Shown: positions 17,073 to 25,807, counted from the stretch's first letter. The stretch is DNA of 36,651 bases from Bifidobacterium breve (GCA_945862045.1 CAMAWR010000017.1:1-36651); one strand, 5' to 3'. Numbers and translations are program-made. The notes: generated by a model not told the origin, from the letters alone.

Positions 17073-18035
17073 TCACTGATCGAGGATGCGGTTGTCACGA
17101 TACGCGCTGCCGCCAGTGGCGCGGCGCACCACTGCGCGACGAACTTGACGCAAGCCGTATCGCGCACCGGCCTGCTTGGTGGAGGCCTGCGAGACGCTCA
17201 ACAAACGCTCCATCACCCCGCGCAATTGATAGACCAACTGTGTTTCATTTTGACTCAGGAGATACGGCTCGACGGTCGGGGCATACGTACGCGGCACAAA
17301 ACCGAACGCCTCATAATCCATGAAATACGTGGCCATCAGTCGGTTGGCGGTGTGCCCGTCGCAGATCTTGGTGAGGTCAACCTTCATGCCCTCGTTCAAA
17401 CGAGATGCGGTGATGGTCTTGCCGGAACGCTTGCTTATCAACGTAGACAGGCGCTCCATGTCGCCCTGTTTGTCGACCTGAATCAGCATGTCGTAGTTGA
17501 TTACGTCGGTACGCACAATGTGTGCTTGGGGAAGAAAGTGCTGGTCAATCGTGAACGCATCCGTATGTTCGCCGAGCATCTGGGCAAAGAGCGCAAAGCT
17601 GGCGGCCAGATCCAGTCGGCCATCCACCAACACGTCATGCGACAACTCGATGGCCTTCTGCGTATCGCCAGGGGCGCGGCGAAAAATACGGTTCTCCCAC
17701 GCTGAGTACGAACGAGCAACGGGGTCGCGCAACGCAGCCACGCGAACCCAGTCGGGTGAACGAAAGATGTTGTCAATCTCCCGCTGCGGCAGGTCCACCA
17801 GCCGCGTGAGCCCGTTGATGACGGGGTCATGAATGGTTTGGGGGCGTGACACGCTCGGGTTGGTGATCTGATCGATCAGATCGACACGGTGCGACTCTTG
17901 TGCGGTGGCCAACATCAATTTGATCGAGCTACATGCCACTTTTGGCGTGGGGGTGTACATGATCTTGAGGGTCGGGGCAACGAGCGTTAGCCCGCCAATG
18001 GCCAGCAACGAAGTATCTGAGGGGAAAGGATTCAT
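17073..18035 (-). CDS. Sulfotransferase family 2-like protein (first of pair)
   Basis: Paralogue of the downstream sulfotransferase (320 residues). The PAPS-binding loop is TPTPKVACSSIKLML, and the 3'-phosphate motif is ALRDPVARSYSAWENRIF; both are intact. Shared blocks also include SPDWVR before the second motif, VINYDML, and a basic tail ARYGLRQVRRAVVRR. It starts three bases after the cysC stop, in the same operon as the PAPS-producing enzymes. That strongly suggests the PAPS made by CysDNC is used here. Divergence outside the cofactor sites suggests the two proteins have different acceptors or form a heteromer (inference). Confidence 0.87.
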   Translation of the reverse strand: MNPFPSDTSLLAIGGLTLVAPTLKIMYTPTPKVACSSIKLMLATAQESHRVDLIDQITNPSVSRPQTIHDPVINGLTRLVDLPQREIDNIFRSPDWVRVAALRDPVARSYSAWENRIFRRAPGDTQKAIELSHDVLVDGRLDLAASFALFAQMLGEHTDAFTIDQHFLPQAHIVRTDVINYDMLIQVDKQGDMERLSTLISKRSGKTITASRLNEGMKVDLTKICDGHTANRLMATYFMDYEAFGFVPRTYAPTVEPYLLSQNETQLVYQLRGVMERLLSVSQASTKQAGARYGLRQVRRAVVRRATGGSAYRDNRILDQ

Positions 18036-18038
18036 CGT

Positions 18039-18659
18039 TCAGTTGCCGACTGCACCGAGTACCCCGAGTTCTCGGAGGTGGTCGATGATGCGACGGACAG
18101 ATTCTGTCACGCTCTCGCCATCGCCTGCGACCACCAGGTCGGGTGCGGTGGGCGCCTCGTACGGCGCATCAACGCCACTCAGCCCGTGCATTTCGCCAGC
18201 CCGAACTTTGGCGTACAAGCCTTTCGTGTCTCGTCGTTCGCATTCGGCCAACGAAGTACCAACATGGATTTCAACGAAGTCGAGGCCGGAACCTGCATGG
18301 GCCACCCGCACGCGGGCGCGATCGGCGGCAAACGGACTGATGATCGGCACGATTGCAACGATGCCGGTGTCGGCAAACAGTCGCGCCACTTCGCCGACCC
18401 GTCGCACGTTTTCGCTGCGGTCAGCGTCAGAAAAGCCCAGGTTGGCATTGAGCCCGTGGCGCACATTGTCGGCGTCGAGCACATAGGCCAACACTGAGGC
18501 GTCGAGCAGTTCGCGAGCGATGGCGTCGGCGATGGTCGATTTGCCAGAGCCAGACAAGCCCGTGAGCCACAAGGTGGCCCCGTGCAGGTGGTGGTGGGCC
18601 CAGCGTTGGTCACGTGCAATGCCAGGTTCGTGCCAGACGGGTTGATTGGCGTTGCTCAT
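18039..18659 (-). CDS. cysC: Adenylyl-sulfate kinase
   Basis: Phosphorylates APS to PAPS. The Walker A motif GLSGSGKST (about 34-42) and the APS-binding region DADNVRHGLNANLGFSDADR are intact, followed by NVRRVGEVARLFADTG, IVPIISPFAADRARVR and the lid KGLYAKVRAGEMHGLSGVD. The 206-residue length is typical of a free-standing kinase. Its ATG overlaps the cysN stop by four bases. With cysD and cysN it makes PAPS from sulfate, directly upstream of two PAPS-dependent sulfotransferases. Confidence 0.96.
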   Translation of the reverse strand: MSNANQPVWHEPGIARDQRWAHHHLHGATLWLTGLSGSGKSTIADAIARELLDASVLAYVLDADNVRHGLNANLGFSDADRSENVRRVGEVARLFADTGIVAIVPIISPFAADRARVRVAHAGSGLDFVEIHVGTSLAECERRDTKGLYAKVRAGEMHGLSGVDAPYEAPTAPDLVVAGDGESVTESVRRIIDHLRELGVLGAVGN

Positions 18660-19912
18660 GTGCGGGGCGACAGCAGCATGCCAGCAGCACAGGTTTGCCC
18701 AGTGTGTTCGTCGACGAGAATGAACGAACCCGTCGACCGGTTGACGTGGTAGTCGTCATAAAACAACGGGGCTGTGGTGTGCAACTCGACGCGACCGATT
18801 TCATTGAAGGCCAAATCGCGCGCTTCAATCTCGCGATGCAACGTGGAGATATTCAGGCGGTACAGCACCTTGGTGACCTTGGCGCGCGTCACTTTGGTCG
18901 TGTGTTTTATCGAATATATGCGATCGGGCTGCAGCGGGGCGGCATCGTCCATCCAGCACAGCATTGCCTCGAGCGACTGGGCCTGACGTGGTCGGTTGTT
19001 GGGCCGACAAATCATGTCACCACGGGCAATCGACAAATCGTCGGCCAGGAGCAGTGTGGCCGCGTCGTTTGGCTCGGCTTGGATGAGTGGCCCGTTGGGC
19101 GAGTCGATACCGGTAACCGTGGTGGTGAGCCCCGATGGCAGCACCATGATGTCGTCACCAACGCGAAACACGCCACCCGCAACGCGGCCCGCGTAGCCGC
19201 GATAGTCGTGGTGCTCGGCGCGTTGGGGGCGAATCACATATTGCACCGGAAAGCGCGCATCAACACGGTTGTCATCGCTCGCGGTGTACACGTTTTCGAG
19301 GTGATGCAGCAATGTCGGGCCTTCAAACCATGTGAGGTTGGGCGAGCGGCTTACCACGTTGTCACCTTGTAGCGCGCTGATCGGCAGGAACGTAACGTCG
19401 CGCAAGGAAAGCCGTGCTGCGAACTCTTCAAACTCGTCACGGATGCGATTGAACACCCCTGGCGACCAGTCGACAAGATCCATCTTGTTGACGCAGATCA
19501 CCAAGTGTGGCACTCCGAGCAAGGAGGCCAACAAGCTGTGACGACGAGTTTGCTCGACGATGCCCGTGCGGGCATCCACCAGCACGATTGCGAGATCCAC
19601 GTTTGATGCGCCGGTGATCATGTTGCGGGTGTACTGAATGTGTCCGGGGCAGTCAGCGATGATGAAGTTTCGTTTCGGTGTGGCAAAGTAGCGGTAGGCC
19701 ACGTCAATCGTGATGCCTTGTTCGCGCTCGGCGCGCAGGCCATCGGTCAATAGTGACAAGTCGACATAATCAGTGCCTCGCCGCTTACTGACGGCCTCGA
19801 TGTGCTCCAGTTGGTCTTCAAAAATACTCTTTGAGTCGAAGAGCAGCCGCCCGATGAGCGTCGACTTGCCGTCGTCTACCGAACCAACGGTGGCAAAGCG
19901 CAGGCGCTCCAT
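18656..19912 (-). CDS. cysN: Sulfate adenylyltransferase subunit 1 (GTPase)
   Basis: GTP-hydrolysing subunit of ATP sulfurylase. GTPase motifs are G1 GSVDDGKST, G3 DCPGH and G4 NKMD, with switch I region EREQGITIDVAYRYF. The C-terminal half has the two beta-barrel domains of the EF-Tu superfamily. At 418 residues it has no fused CysC domain, consistent with separate cysC next to it. The ATG begins right after the cysD stop, so the subunits are coupled in translation. The GTP-driven heterodimer pushes the unfavourable formation of APS from sulfate and ATP. Confidence 0.96.
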   Translation of the reverse strand: MERLRFATVGSVDDGKSTLIGRLLFDSKSIFEDQLEHIEAVSKRRGTDYVDLSLLTDGLRAEREQGITIDVAYRYFATPKRNFIIADCPGHIQYTRNMITGASNVDLAIVLVDARTGIVEQTRRHSLLASLLGVPHLVICVNKMDLVDWSPGVFNRIRDEFEEFAARLSLRDVTFLPISALQGDNVVSRSPNLTWFEGPTLLHHLENVYTASDDNRVDARFPVQYVIRPQRAEHHDYRGYAGRVAGGVFRVGDDIMVLPSGLTTTVTGIDSPNGPLIQAEPNDAATLLLADDLSIARGDMICRPNNRPRQAQSLEAMLCWMDDAAPLQPDRIYSIKHTTKVTRAKVTKVLYRLNISTLHREIEARDLAFNEIGRVELHTTAPLFYDDYHVNRSTGSFILVDEHTGQTCAAGMLLSPRT

Positions 19913-20809
19913 TTAGAAGTAACCCGTCTTCTTGCGATCTTCCATACCGGCTTCACTGATGCGATCGTCGGCGCGCGTGGCGCCACGTTCGGTCACGCGT
20001 GCTGCCGCAGTCTCGGCGATGATCTGGGTGAGCGTGCTGGCCGTTGACTCGATTGCGGCGGTACAGGTGGCGTCGCCCACGGTGCGGAAGCGCACCGTTT
20101 GTTCAACGACGGGTTCGTCGGCATCAGCGGACAAAAACGGGGACTCAGCCATCCACATGCCATCGCGGCGAAATACCCGCCGCTGATGCGCAAAGTAGAT
20201 GCTTGGCAGCGGAATGTCGTATTCCTCCACGAAGCGCCAGATGTCGAGTTCGGTCCAGTTCGACAACGGAAAAATGCGGAAGTGTTCGCCTGGCTGATGG
20301 CGGCCGTTGTAGATGCCCCACAATTCGGGGCGCTGCGTCTTTGGGTCCCACTGGCCGAACGAGTCGCGAAACGAATACACCCGTTCCTTGGCGCGGGCAC
20401 GTTCCTCATCGCGCCGGGCGCCACCGAACACGGCATCAAACTTGTGCTCGGCGATGGAGTCGAGCAAGGTGATGGTTTGCAAAGGGTTGCGGCTGGCACG
20501 GGGACCAGTTGCGTCTGGCATGCGGCCGGCGTCAATGGAGGCCTGTACCGAACCCACGATGAGTCGCACGTCAAGGTCGGCCACGGCACGGTCACGAAAC
20601 TCGATGACCTCCGGGAAGTTATGCCCGGTGTCAATGTGCATGACGGGAAATGGCACTCGGGCTGGGGCGAACGCCCGGGCAGCCAGGTGCAGCATGACCA
20701 CGGAGTCTTTGCCCCCCGAAAACAGCATGACCGGGCGCTCAAACTCGGCGGCCACCTCACGGATGATGGTGACTGACTCATCGACCAGCCCACGTAGCGC
20801 CGATTGCAC
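19913..20809 (-). CDS. cysD: Sulfate adenylyltransferase subunit 2
   Basis: Catalytic subunit of ATP sulfurylase (PAPS-reductase-like adenylyl fold). The PP-loop motif VMLFSGGKDSVVMLHLA is near the N-terminus, followed by MHIDTGHNFPEVIEFRD, GGARRDEERARAKER and the C-terminal ERGATRADD...MEDRKKTGYF ending typical of CysD. GTG 20809 gives 298 residues, close to the family's about 300; a TTG at 20815 is the alternative. The open frame extends far upstream through the divergent promoter region and into the opposite-strand lipoprotein gene, but that part is not protein-like. The first gene of the sulfation operon. Confidence 0.95.
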   Translation of the reverse strand: MQSALRGLVDESVTIIREVAAEFERPVMLFSGGKDSVVMLHLAARAFAPARVPFPVMHIDTGHNFPEVIEFRDRAVADLDVRLIVGSVQASIDAGRMPDATGPRASRNPLQTITLLDSIAEHKFDAVFGGARRDEERARAKERVYSFRDSFGQWDPKTQRPELWGIYNGRHQPGEHFRIFPLSNWTELDIWRFVEEYDIPLPSIYFAHQRRVFRRDGMWMAESPFLSADADEPVVEQTVRFRTVGDATCTAAIESTASTLTQIIAETAAARVTERGATRADDRISEAGMEDRKKTGYF

Positions 20810-20816
20810 AGGCAAA

Positions 20817-20822
20817 ACACTA
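20817..20822 (-). promoter_or_regulatory. Candidate -10 box for a leaderless cys operon
   Basis: Read on the minus strand, TAGTGT is followed by seven bases and then the cysD GTG. The hexamer is identical to that before dnaG. No Shine-Dalgarno sequence and no clear -35. Confidence 0.4.
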
Positions 20823-20901
20823 CGCCAGCACCAGTCACCGATTGGGGCAAGCCGATTACCGACTGGCAGTTTGGGGATTCGTGCCCAAATTGCAGGCGTG
20901 T

Positions 20902-20907
20902 TATTCT
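20902..20907 (+). promoter_or_regulatory. Candidate -10 box of the second BMP importer
   Basis: TATTCT lies immediately before the 20909-20932 palindrome. The predicted start falls inside that palindrome. The best -35 (TTCGTG, 18 bases away) is poor, so it is uncertain. Confidence 0.3.
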
Positions 20908-20908
20908 C

Positions 20909-20932
20909 TTGTCGCGCCGCTCGGCGCGACAA
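20909..20932. promoter_or_regulatory. Perfect 24-base palindromic element in divergent promoter region
   Basis: TTGTCGCGCC, a GCTC loop and GGCGCGACAA form a perfect 10-bp inverted repeat. It sits between the divergent cysD and lipoprotein genes, 21 bases before the lipoprotein start codon and next to a -10-like hexamer. It could be a repressor operator or a 5'-leader hairpin. Confidence 0.5.
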
Positions 20933-20953
20933 CAAGACACAAGGGGAGCACGA

Positions 20954-22105
20954 ATGAAACGACGAAAAGTAATTGCAGCAGCATTTGCTGCCGCAGCGAT
21001 GATCGTTGCCGCAGCATGCGGTGGCGATGACGCAGCCGAAGAAGTAACCGAAGAAGTAACCGAAGACACCGAAGCACCAGCTGCGACGGTGCCAGCTGAG
21101 GACTACAGCATGGTGAAAGCCGCCGTGGTATACATCACGACACCTGGTGACCTTGGTTGGAGCTACATGCACGACCTGGGTATTGCCTACATGGAAGAGC
21201 AACTTGGCATCGAAGTAACACGTCTTGAGCTCATCCCCGAAGGTGCCGAAGCAACTGCCGTGTACGACAAGCTGGCACGCGACGGCTACAACCTCATCTT
21301 GGGAACATCGTTTGGCTACATGGACCCAATGCTTGAAGTTGCCGCCAAGTACCCAAATGTGTGCTTCCAGCACGCTTCGGGTTACAAGAACGCCGAGAAC
21401 ATGGGCAACTACTTCGGTGCAATGGAAGAAGCGCGTTACCTCTCCGGTATCGCCGCTGGTGCAGCCTCAACGAGTGGCAAGCTCGGCTATGTTGCAGCCT
21501 TCCCAATCCCAGAAGTATTGCGTGGCATCAACGCATTCACGCTCGGTGCCCGATCAGTGAACCCGAAGGCAACCGTGCAAGTCGCATGGACCTCAACCTG
21601 GTATGACCCTGCCAAAGAAAAAGAAGCAGCAGAGTCGCTCTTGGCCACCGGCGCAGATGTGTTGGGTATGCACCAAGACTCTTCAGCCACGGGTGAAGCA
21701 GCCAAAAAAGCCGGCGCGAAGTGGGTTGGTTACAACTCCGACGTGCGGGCAAAAGACTTCCCGGACACCTGGCTCACTGGCCCGGTCTGGAATTGGGGAC
21801 CGCACTACGTGAAGTTGGGCAAAGATGTTGCTGCAGGAATCTGCGACAACTCGCCTTACTACGGCACCATGGCTGACGGCATGATCACCCTCGGAGTATT
21901 CGGGTCGAGCGTTTCGCAAGAAACACAAGATCTGATCGCCACGAAGGCAGCTGCCATCATCGACGGTTCACTCCTGCCATTCACTGGCCCAATCAAGGAC
22001 AACGAAGGCAAAGAGCAAATCGCAGCAGGTGCCAGCGCGGCACTTGGTGACTTGCTTGGCCAGTCGTACCTAGTGGAAGGTGTTATCGGCTCCGCAAAGG
22101 GCTGA
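20954..22105 (+). CDS. BMP-family ABC transporter substrate-binding lipoprotein (system 2)
   Basis: Receptor lipoprotein of the second BMP-type importer (383 residues). ATG 20954 is supported by AAGGGGAG at 20941-20948 and by the signal peptide that follows: basic MKRRK, an Ala-rich core and lipobox VAAAC with Cys22. A Glu/Thr tether follows (about 23-50). The binding domain begins KAAVVYITTPGDLGWSYMHDLG, a branch of the BMP family distinct from the PnrA-like start of system 1. Late aromatic-rich segments (GPVWNWGPHY) may line the ligand site. A strong stem-loop and then an ATPase and two permeases follow. The different N-terminal branch suggests another ligand than system 1. Confidence 0.92.
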   Translation: MKRRKVIAAAFAAAAMIVAAACGGDDAAEEVTEEVTEDTEAPAATVPAEDYSMVKAAVVYITTPGDLGWSYMHDLGIAYMEEQLGIEVTRLELIPEGAEATAVYDKLARDGYNLILGTSFGYMDPMLEVAAKYPNVCFQHASGYKNAENMGNYFGAMEEARYLSGIAAGAASTSGKLGYVAAFPIPEVLRGINAFTLGARSVNPKATVQVAWTSTWYDPAKEKEAAESLLATGADVLGMHQDSSATGEAAKKAGAKWVGYNSDVRAKDFPDTWLTGPVWNWGPHYVKLGKDVAAGICDNSPYYGTMADGMITLGVFGSSVSQETQDLIATKAAAIIDGSLLPFTGPIKDNEGKEQIAAGASAALGDLLGQSYLVEGVIGSAKG

Positions 22106-22127
22106 ACAACCGACTAGTTAGCAATAC

Positions 22128-22161
22128 AGCGCCCACCTCGTGCAAGCGGGGTGGGCGCTTT
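22128..22161 (+). terminator. Stem-loop terminator/attenuator after lipoprotein gene (system 2)
   Basis: A 13-bp stem (22128-22140 with 22147-22159, one G-T pair), a six-base loop and a short T run. It has the same position as the one in system 1, between receptor and ATPase genes. Confidence 0.8.
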
Positions 22162-22168
22162 GCTGTGT

Positions 22169-23710
22169 ATGGCAAACTTGGCAGTAGTGACCAGCGCATC
22201 AATGCAACACAACGCAGAAGTGCCGTTGGCGCTCGCCGCTCGGGCGGTGACGAAGCGGTTTCCGGGTGTGGTCGCCAATGACCAAGTGAATTTCGATTTG
22301 GCGCATGGCGAAGTGCACACCCTGCTTGGTGAAAATGGGGCCGGCAAGAGCACGTTGGCCTCGGTGTTGTGTGGGTTATACCGACCCGAGGCAGGGCAAG
22401 TGGTGCGTGACGGCAAAGAAATTCGACTCAACAGCCCGCGTGACGGTTTGACCCATGGCATCGCCATGGTGCACCAGCATTTTCGGCTGGTCGATCGCTT
22501 TACGGTGGCTGAAAACGTGGTGCTTGGCCACAAGTCGCTGTCGTTCGTGTTGGCCACTGCAGAAATTGAGGCCAAGGTTGCCGCCATTACTGAAAAATTT
22601 GGTCTACCACTCGACCCACGAGCCGTCGTGGGCGAGTTGTCGGCGGGCGAGCGGCAACGAGTCGAAATTGTAAAGGCGCTGTACCAGGGTGCTGAAATAT
22701 TGCTGCTAGATGAGCCAACTGCTCTGCTGGCACCACCTGAGGTGGAGAAATTGTTCACCACCGTGCGAGCGATGACCCACGCGGGCAAGTCGGTGGTGTT
22801 CGTAAGTCACAAATTGGCCGAGGTCGTAGACATTTCAGATCGCATCACAGTGATGCGGGGCGGGAAAGTCACCGGTTCGGTGCGACGTGGCGAGGCTGAT
22901 GTGCGACGATTGGCCGAGTTGATGGTGGGACGAGAAATTAATATCGTTGCACGGCGGGCCAAGTCGCCGGTCGGGGATGTGTTGTTGTCGGCATCTCAGG
23001 TGCATCTAGAACGAGATGGCACAGCAATGTTGACCGACATCAACCTCGAAGTGCGGGGTGGTGAAATCGTGGGTGTAGCCGGCGTGGCTGGCAATGGTCA
23101 ACGCGATCTGGCGGAGGTCATCGCTGGTTTGCGCACACCACAGCAGGGCAATGTGACGGTGTGCGGGGTTCCGACCGCGGGCAGCGGGGCCCGCGGAGCG
23201 CGTCGAGCGGGCTTGGCGTATGTGCCCGAAGATCGCCTCGGCACGGGTTTGGCACCGTCGATGTCGATTCGAGACAACCTCGTGTTGACACGTGAGCGTG
23301 GCTTTTTGGTGGATCGCAAATCGGCACTCCTCGAGGCTGAAACCTTCATCAAGCAACTGGAAATCAAAACCCCAGGGCCGCTCACCCCGACTCGCAAGCT
23401 TTCCGGTGGCAATGCACAAAAGGTGTTGTTGGCCCGCGAGTTATTTGCGTTGAGTGGTGCGCGTGTGCTCGTGGTGTGTTCCCCGACCCGCGGGCTCGAC
23501 GTGGGTGCAGTCGAGACCGTGCACGCACTGCTCGACGAAGCACGTGATGCCGGCAAGGCCATTCTTCTGGTGAGCGAAGATTTGGATGAAGTGATGACAT
23601 TGGCGGACCGTGTGTTGGTGCTGTACCGCGGTCGAATCACGCTCGAGCGATCGGGGGCTGACACCAACGTCGAGCGAGTGGGTCGGGCAATGGCTGGTCT
23701 CGCCACATGA
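22169..23710 (+). CDS. Double ABC ATPase of BMP-type importer (system 2)
   Basis: Two fused nucleotide-binding domains (513 residues from ATG 22169). Domain 1 has Walker A GENGAGKST, signature LSAGERQRVEI and Walker B ILLLDEPTALL. Domain 2 has a degenerate P-loop (VAGVAGNGQRDLAEV), signature LSGGNAQKVLLAREL and VLVVCSPTRGLDVG, again lacking the Asp-Glu pair. A GTG at 22151 would start inside the hairpin and is rejected; ATG 22202 (MQHNAEVPLALAAR) is a credible alternative. The N-terminal segment TKRFPGVVAND is shared with the system 1 ATPase, so they are paralogues. The stop overlaps the permease ATG (ATGA). Confidence 0.92.
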   Translation: MANLAVVTSASMQHNAEVPLALAARAVTKRFPGVVANDQVNFDLAHGEVHTLLGENGAGKSTLASVLCGLYRPEAGQVVRDGKEIRLNSPRDGLTHGIAMVHQHFRLVDRFTVAENVVLGHKSLSFVLATAEIEAKVAAITEKFGLPLDPRAVVGELSAGERQRVEIVKALYQGAEILLLDEPTALLAPPEVEKLFTTVRAMTHAGKSVVFVSHKLAEVVDISDRITVMRGGKVTGSVRRGEADVRRLAELMVGREINIVARRAKSPVGDVLLSASQVHLERDGTAMLTDINLEVRGGEIVGVAGVAGNGQRDLAEVIAGLRTPQQGNVTVCGVPTAGSGARGARRAGLAYVPEDRLGTGLAPSMSIRDNLVLTRERGFLVDRKSALLEAETFIKQLEIKTPGPLTPTRKLSGGNAQKVLLARELFALSGARVLVVCSPTRGLDVGAVETVHALLDEARDAGKAILLVSEDLDEVMTLADRVLVLYRGRITLERSGADTNVERVGRAMAGLAT

Positions 23711-24825
23711 TGCTGCTGGGTCGACGTATCCAAGTTGAGCAGCGCATGGCGGTGCCAAAGTCGGCAGTCGTGATCGTGCCCGTGGTGTCGGTAATCTTCG
23801 CACTGGTAGTTGGTGGGGTGTTTTTGGCACTCACCGGGCACCCGCCGATTCGCACGTACCTCGACCTGTTGAACAACGGTTACACCAGTTTCTATGGCAT
23901 CACCGACACCCTCGGGTTGGCGACACCGCTCATCTGCACCGGTCTGGCCGCAGCGTTCGCCTTTCGCATGAATCTGTACAGCATCGGCCAAGAGGGCCAG
24001 ATGTACCTCGGCATGATTGGTGGTACCTGGGCAGGCATCGTGTTGGCCGATTCTTTGCCACCGCTGATTGCGGTGCCGAGCGTGCTGGTGTTTGGCGCGC
24101 TGGCAGGTGCAGCATGGATTGCAGTACCAGCGTTGCTGCGCGCCCGGCTCGGTACGAGTGAAATCGTCAGCACGTTGCTGCTCAACTATGTGGCGCTCAA
24201 CTTGGTGAATTTCTTCATCTTTGGGTCGACTGGCTTTTTTCGTGACCCCACGACGTCGTTTCCGCAGGGTCGCGCCGTCGCAGAGAGCGCACGACTTTCA
24301 CCTTTGTCTTTGTTTACCGAAAAAGTCACCAATACGTATCCGACGTTATTTGTGGCCGTATCGCTTGCCGTACTTTTATTTTGGTTCATGCGGGTATCCA
24401 ACTACGGATATGAAACTGCGGTGTATGCCGATTCACCGAATACGGCCCGTTACGCCGGCATGAATTCGGCATGGTTGCAGTCGTCGGTGCTGTTGGTGTC
24501 GGGTGCACTGGCGGGTGTTGGCGGGGCGATGTACGTGGTCGGCCCAGCCGGCAAGGTCGACCCCGGCTTGCTACAGGTTGGTTTGGGGTACGCCGGCATC
24601 GTGGTGGCGGCATTGGCGCGCTACAACTTCTTGGCCGTGGTGCTGGCGGCCGTGTTGTTCGCTGGTCTGCGCACGGGGGGCAACGCACTGCAAGTTTCCA
24701 ATGATCCGGTGCCGATTGCCATCGCCGTGGTGTTGCAGGGTGCGGTGCTGCTGTTTGCGCTTGGTGGCGAGCTATTCCGGCGCAACAAGGTCACCTTGGT
24801 GCGGGTGCAGAGCGCCACAACATGA
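23707..24825 (+). CDS. ABC transporter permease 1 (system 2)
   Basis: Multi-pass channel subunit (372 residues) of the BPD_transp_2 class. Signature GLAAAFAFRMNLYSIGQEGQM corresponds to the GLFNIGATGQM block of the system 1 permease. The ATPase-contact loop is ARLGTSEIVSTLLLN, and GALAGVGGAMYVVGPAGKV lies near the C-terminus. Start and stop both overlap neighbours by ATGA, showing tight coupling ATPase-permease-permease. Confidence 0.92.
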   Translation: MMLLGRRIQVEQRMAVPKSAVVIVPVVSVIFALVVGGVFLALTGHPPIRTYLDLLNNGYTSFYGITDTLGLATPLICTGLAAAFAFRMNLYSIGQEGQMYLGMIGGTWAGIVLADSLPPLIAVPSVLVFGALAGAAWIAVPALLRARLGTSEIVSTLLLNYVALNLVNFFIFGSTGFFRDPTTSFPQGRAVAESARLSPLSLFTEKVTNTYPTLFVAVSLAVLLFWFMRVSNYGYETAVYADSPNTARYAGMNSAWLQSSVLLVSGALAGVGGAMYVVGPAGKVDPGLLQVGLGYAGIVVAALARYNFLAVVLAAVLFAGLRTGGNALQVSNDPVPIAIAVVLQGAVLLFALGGELFRRNKVTLVRVQSATT

Positions 24826-25760
24826 ACTCCAATATTTGGCTGCTTACATTTGCTGATGCAATCAGCATTGCCACCACGTTGATCCTCGCATCACTTGGTG
24901 CGATCATCACCGAACGTAGCGGTGTAATCAACCTCGGTGTTGAAGGCATGTTGTTGATGGGGGCAGTCACGGCGTTCGTCGTGGCAGACAGCACCGGCAA
25001 CTTGTGGTTTGCGTTGTTCATCGCAGTGGTCGTTGGTGTGGTGCTGTCATCGATCCACGCTGCACTCACGGTCGGGTTGCGGGCCAATCAAATCGTGTCA
25101 GGTCTGGCGATGGTGATCTTTGGGACAGGTTTATCGCAATTCATCGGCAAACCCATCGAAGGTGACCCGCTGCCGGTGGTGATTCGACCACTTGAATTGG
25201 GCTGGCTAGCGGACTTGCCTATCGTCGGGCCGGTGGTGTTCGGCCATGACGTGTTTACGTATCTGACCTGGGTGGCAGCCGGTGGGGCATCGTTCTATAT
25301 GCATCGCACTCGGCCTGGCCTCACGCTGCGGGCTACCGGTGACGCGCCGGCCACCGTCGATGCGCAAGGTGGCTCGGTGGCACGGATTCGTTGGGCACAC
25401 ACGATGGTGGGTGGAGCACTCATGGCATTTGCTGGTGCGTGGTACATGTTCGCGCGCGCTGCAGCGTGGAATCAAGCCGCAACCACCAATGGGATTGGCT
25501 GGATTGCGCTCGCGCTCGTGGTGTTTGCATCGTGGCGCCCACTACGGGCAATCGGAGGGGCGGTATTGTTCGGGTTTTCGCTGCAGGTGCCGTTCACGCT
25601 GCAGGCCTTGCAGATTCGCATCCTGCCGCCGACCATCGTGGCGATGTTTCCGTATCTCATCACTTTGGCGGTGCTGGTGTTGTTGTCTACCCCACGCGCT
25701 CGGCGTCTGCTCGGTGCACCAAAGATGCTGGGGCAACCATTCGTGCGCGACGAACGCTGA
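24822..25760 (+). CDS. ABC transporter permease 2 (system 2)
   Basis: Second channel subunit (312 residues). The conserved start TTLILASLGAIITERSGVIN and LGVEGMLLMGA match the second permease class of nucleoside importers, with ANQIVSGLAMVIFG as the ATPase-contact region. It lacks the about 100-residue N-terminal extension of the system 1 homologue. The ATG overlaps the preceding stop. The phosphatase gene follows after 47 bases. Confidence 0.92.
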   Translation: MNSNIWLLTFADAISIATTLILASLGAIITERSGVINLGVEGMLLMGAVTAFVVADSTGNLWFALFIAVVVGVVLSSIHAALTVGLRANQIVSGLAMVIFGTGLSQFIGKPIEGDPLPVVIRPLELGWLADLPIVGPVVFGHDVFTYLTWVAAGGASFYMHRTRPGLTLRATGDAPATVDAQGGSVARIRWAHTMVGGALMAFAGAWYMFARAAAWNQAATTNGIGWIALALVVFASWRPLRAIGGAVLFGFSLQVPFTLQALQIRILPPTIVAMFPYLITLAVLVLLSTPRARRLLGAPKMLGQPFVRDER

Positions 25761-25807
25761 TTGGGTGGCAACCTTTCGCTTGACCACTCCAGTACCGTGA
25801 CGGTCAG

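Noticed and set aside
20804-20953. Upstream extension of the second BMP lipoprotein
   Set aside because: It would place about 50 residues before an otherwise perfect lipoprotein signal peptide and ignore the AAGGGGAG ribosome-binding site at 20941.
20810-21373. N-terminal extension of the cysD frame by about 190 codons
   Set aside because: It runs through the divergent promoter region and into the opposite-strand lipoprotein gene, and CysD is about 300 residues, as given by the GTG at 20809.
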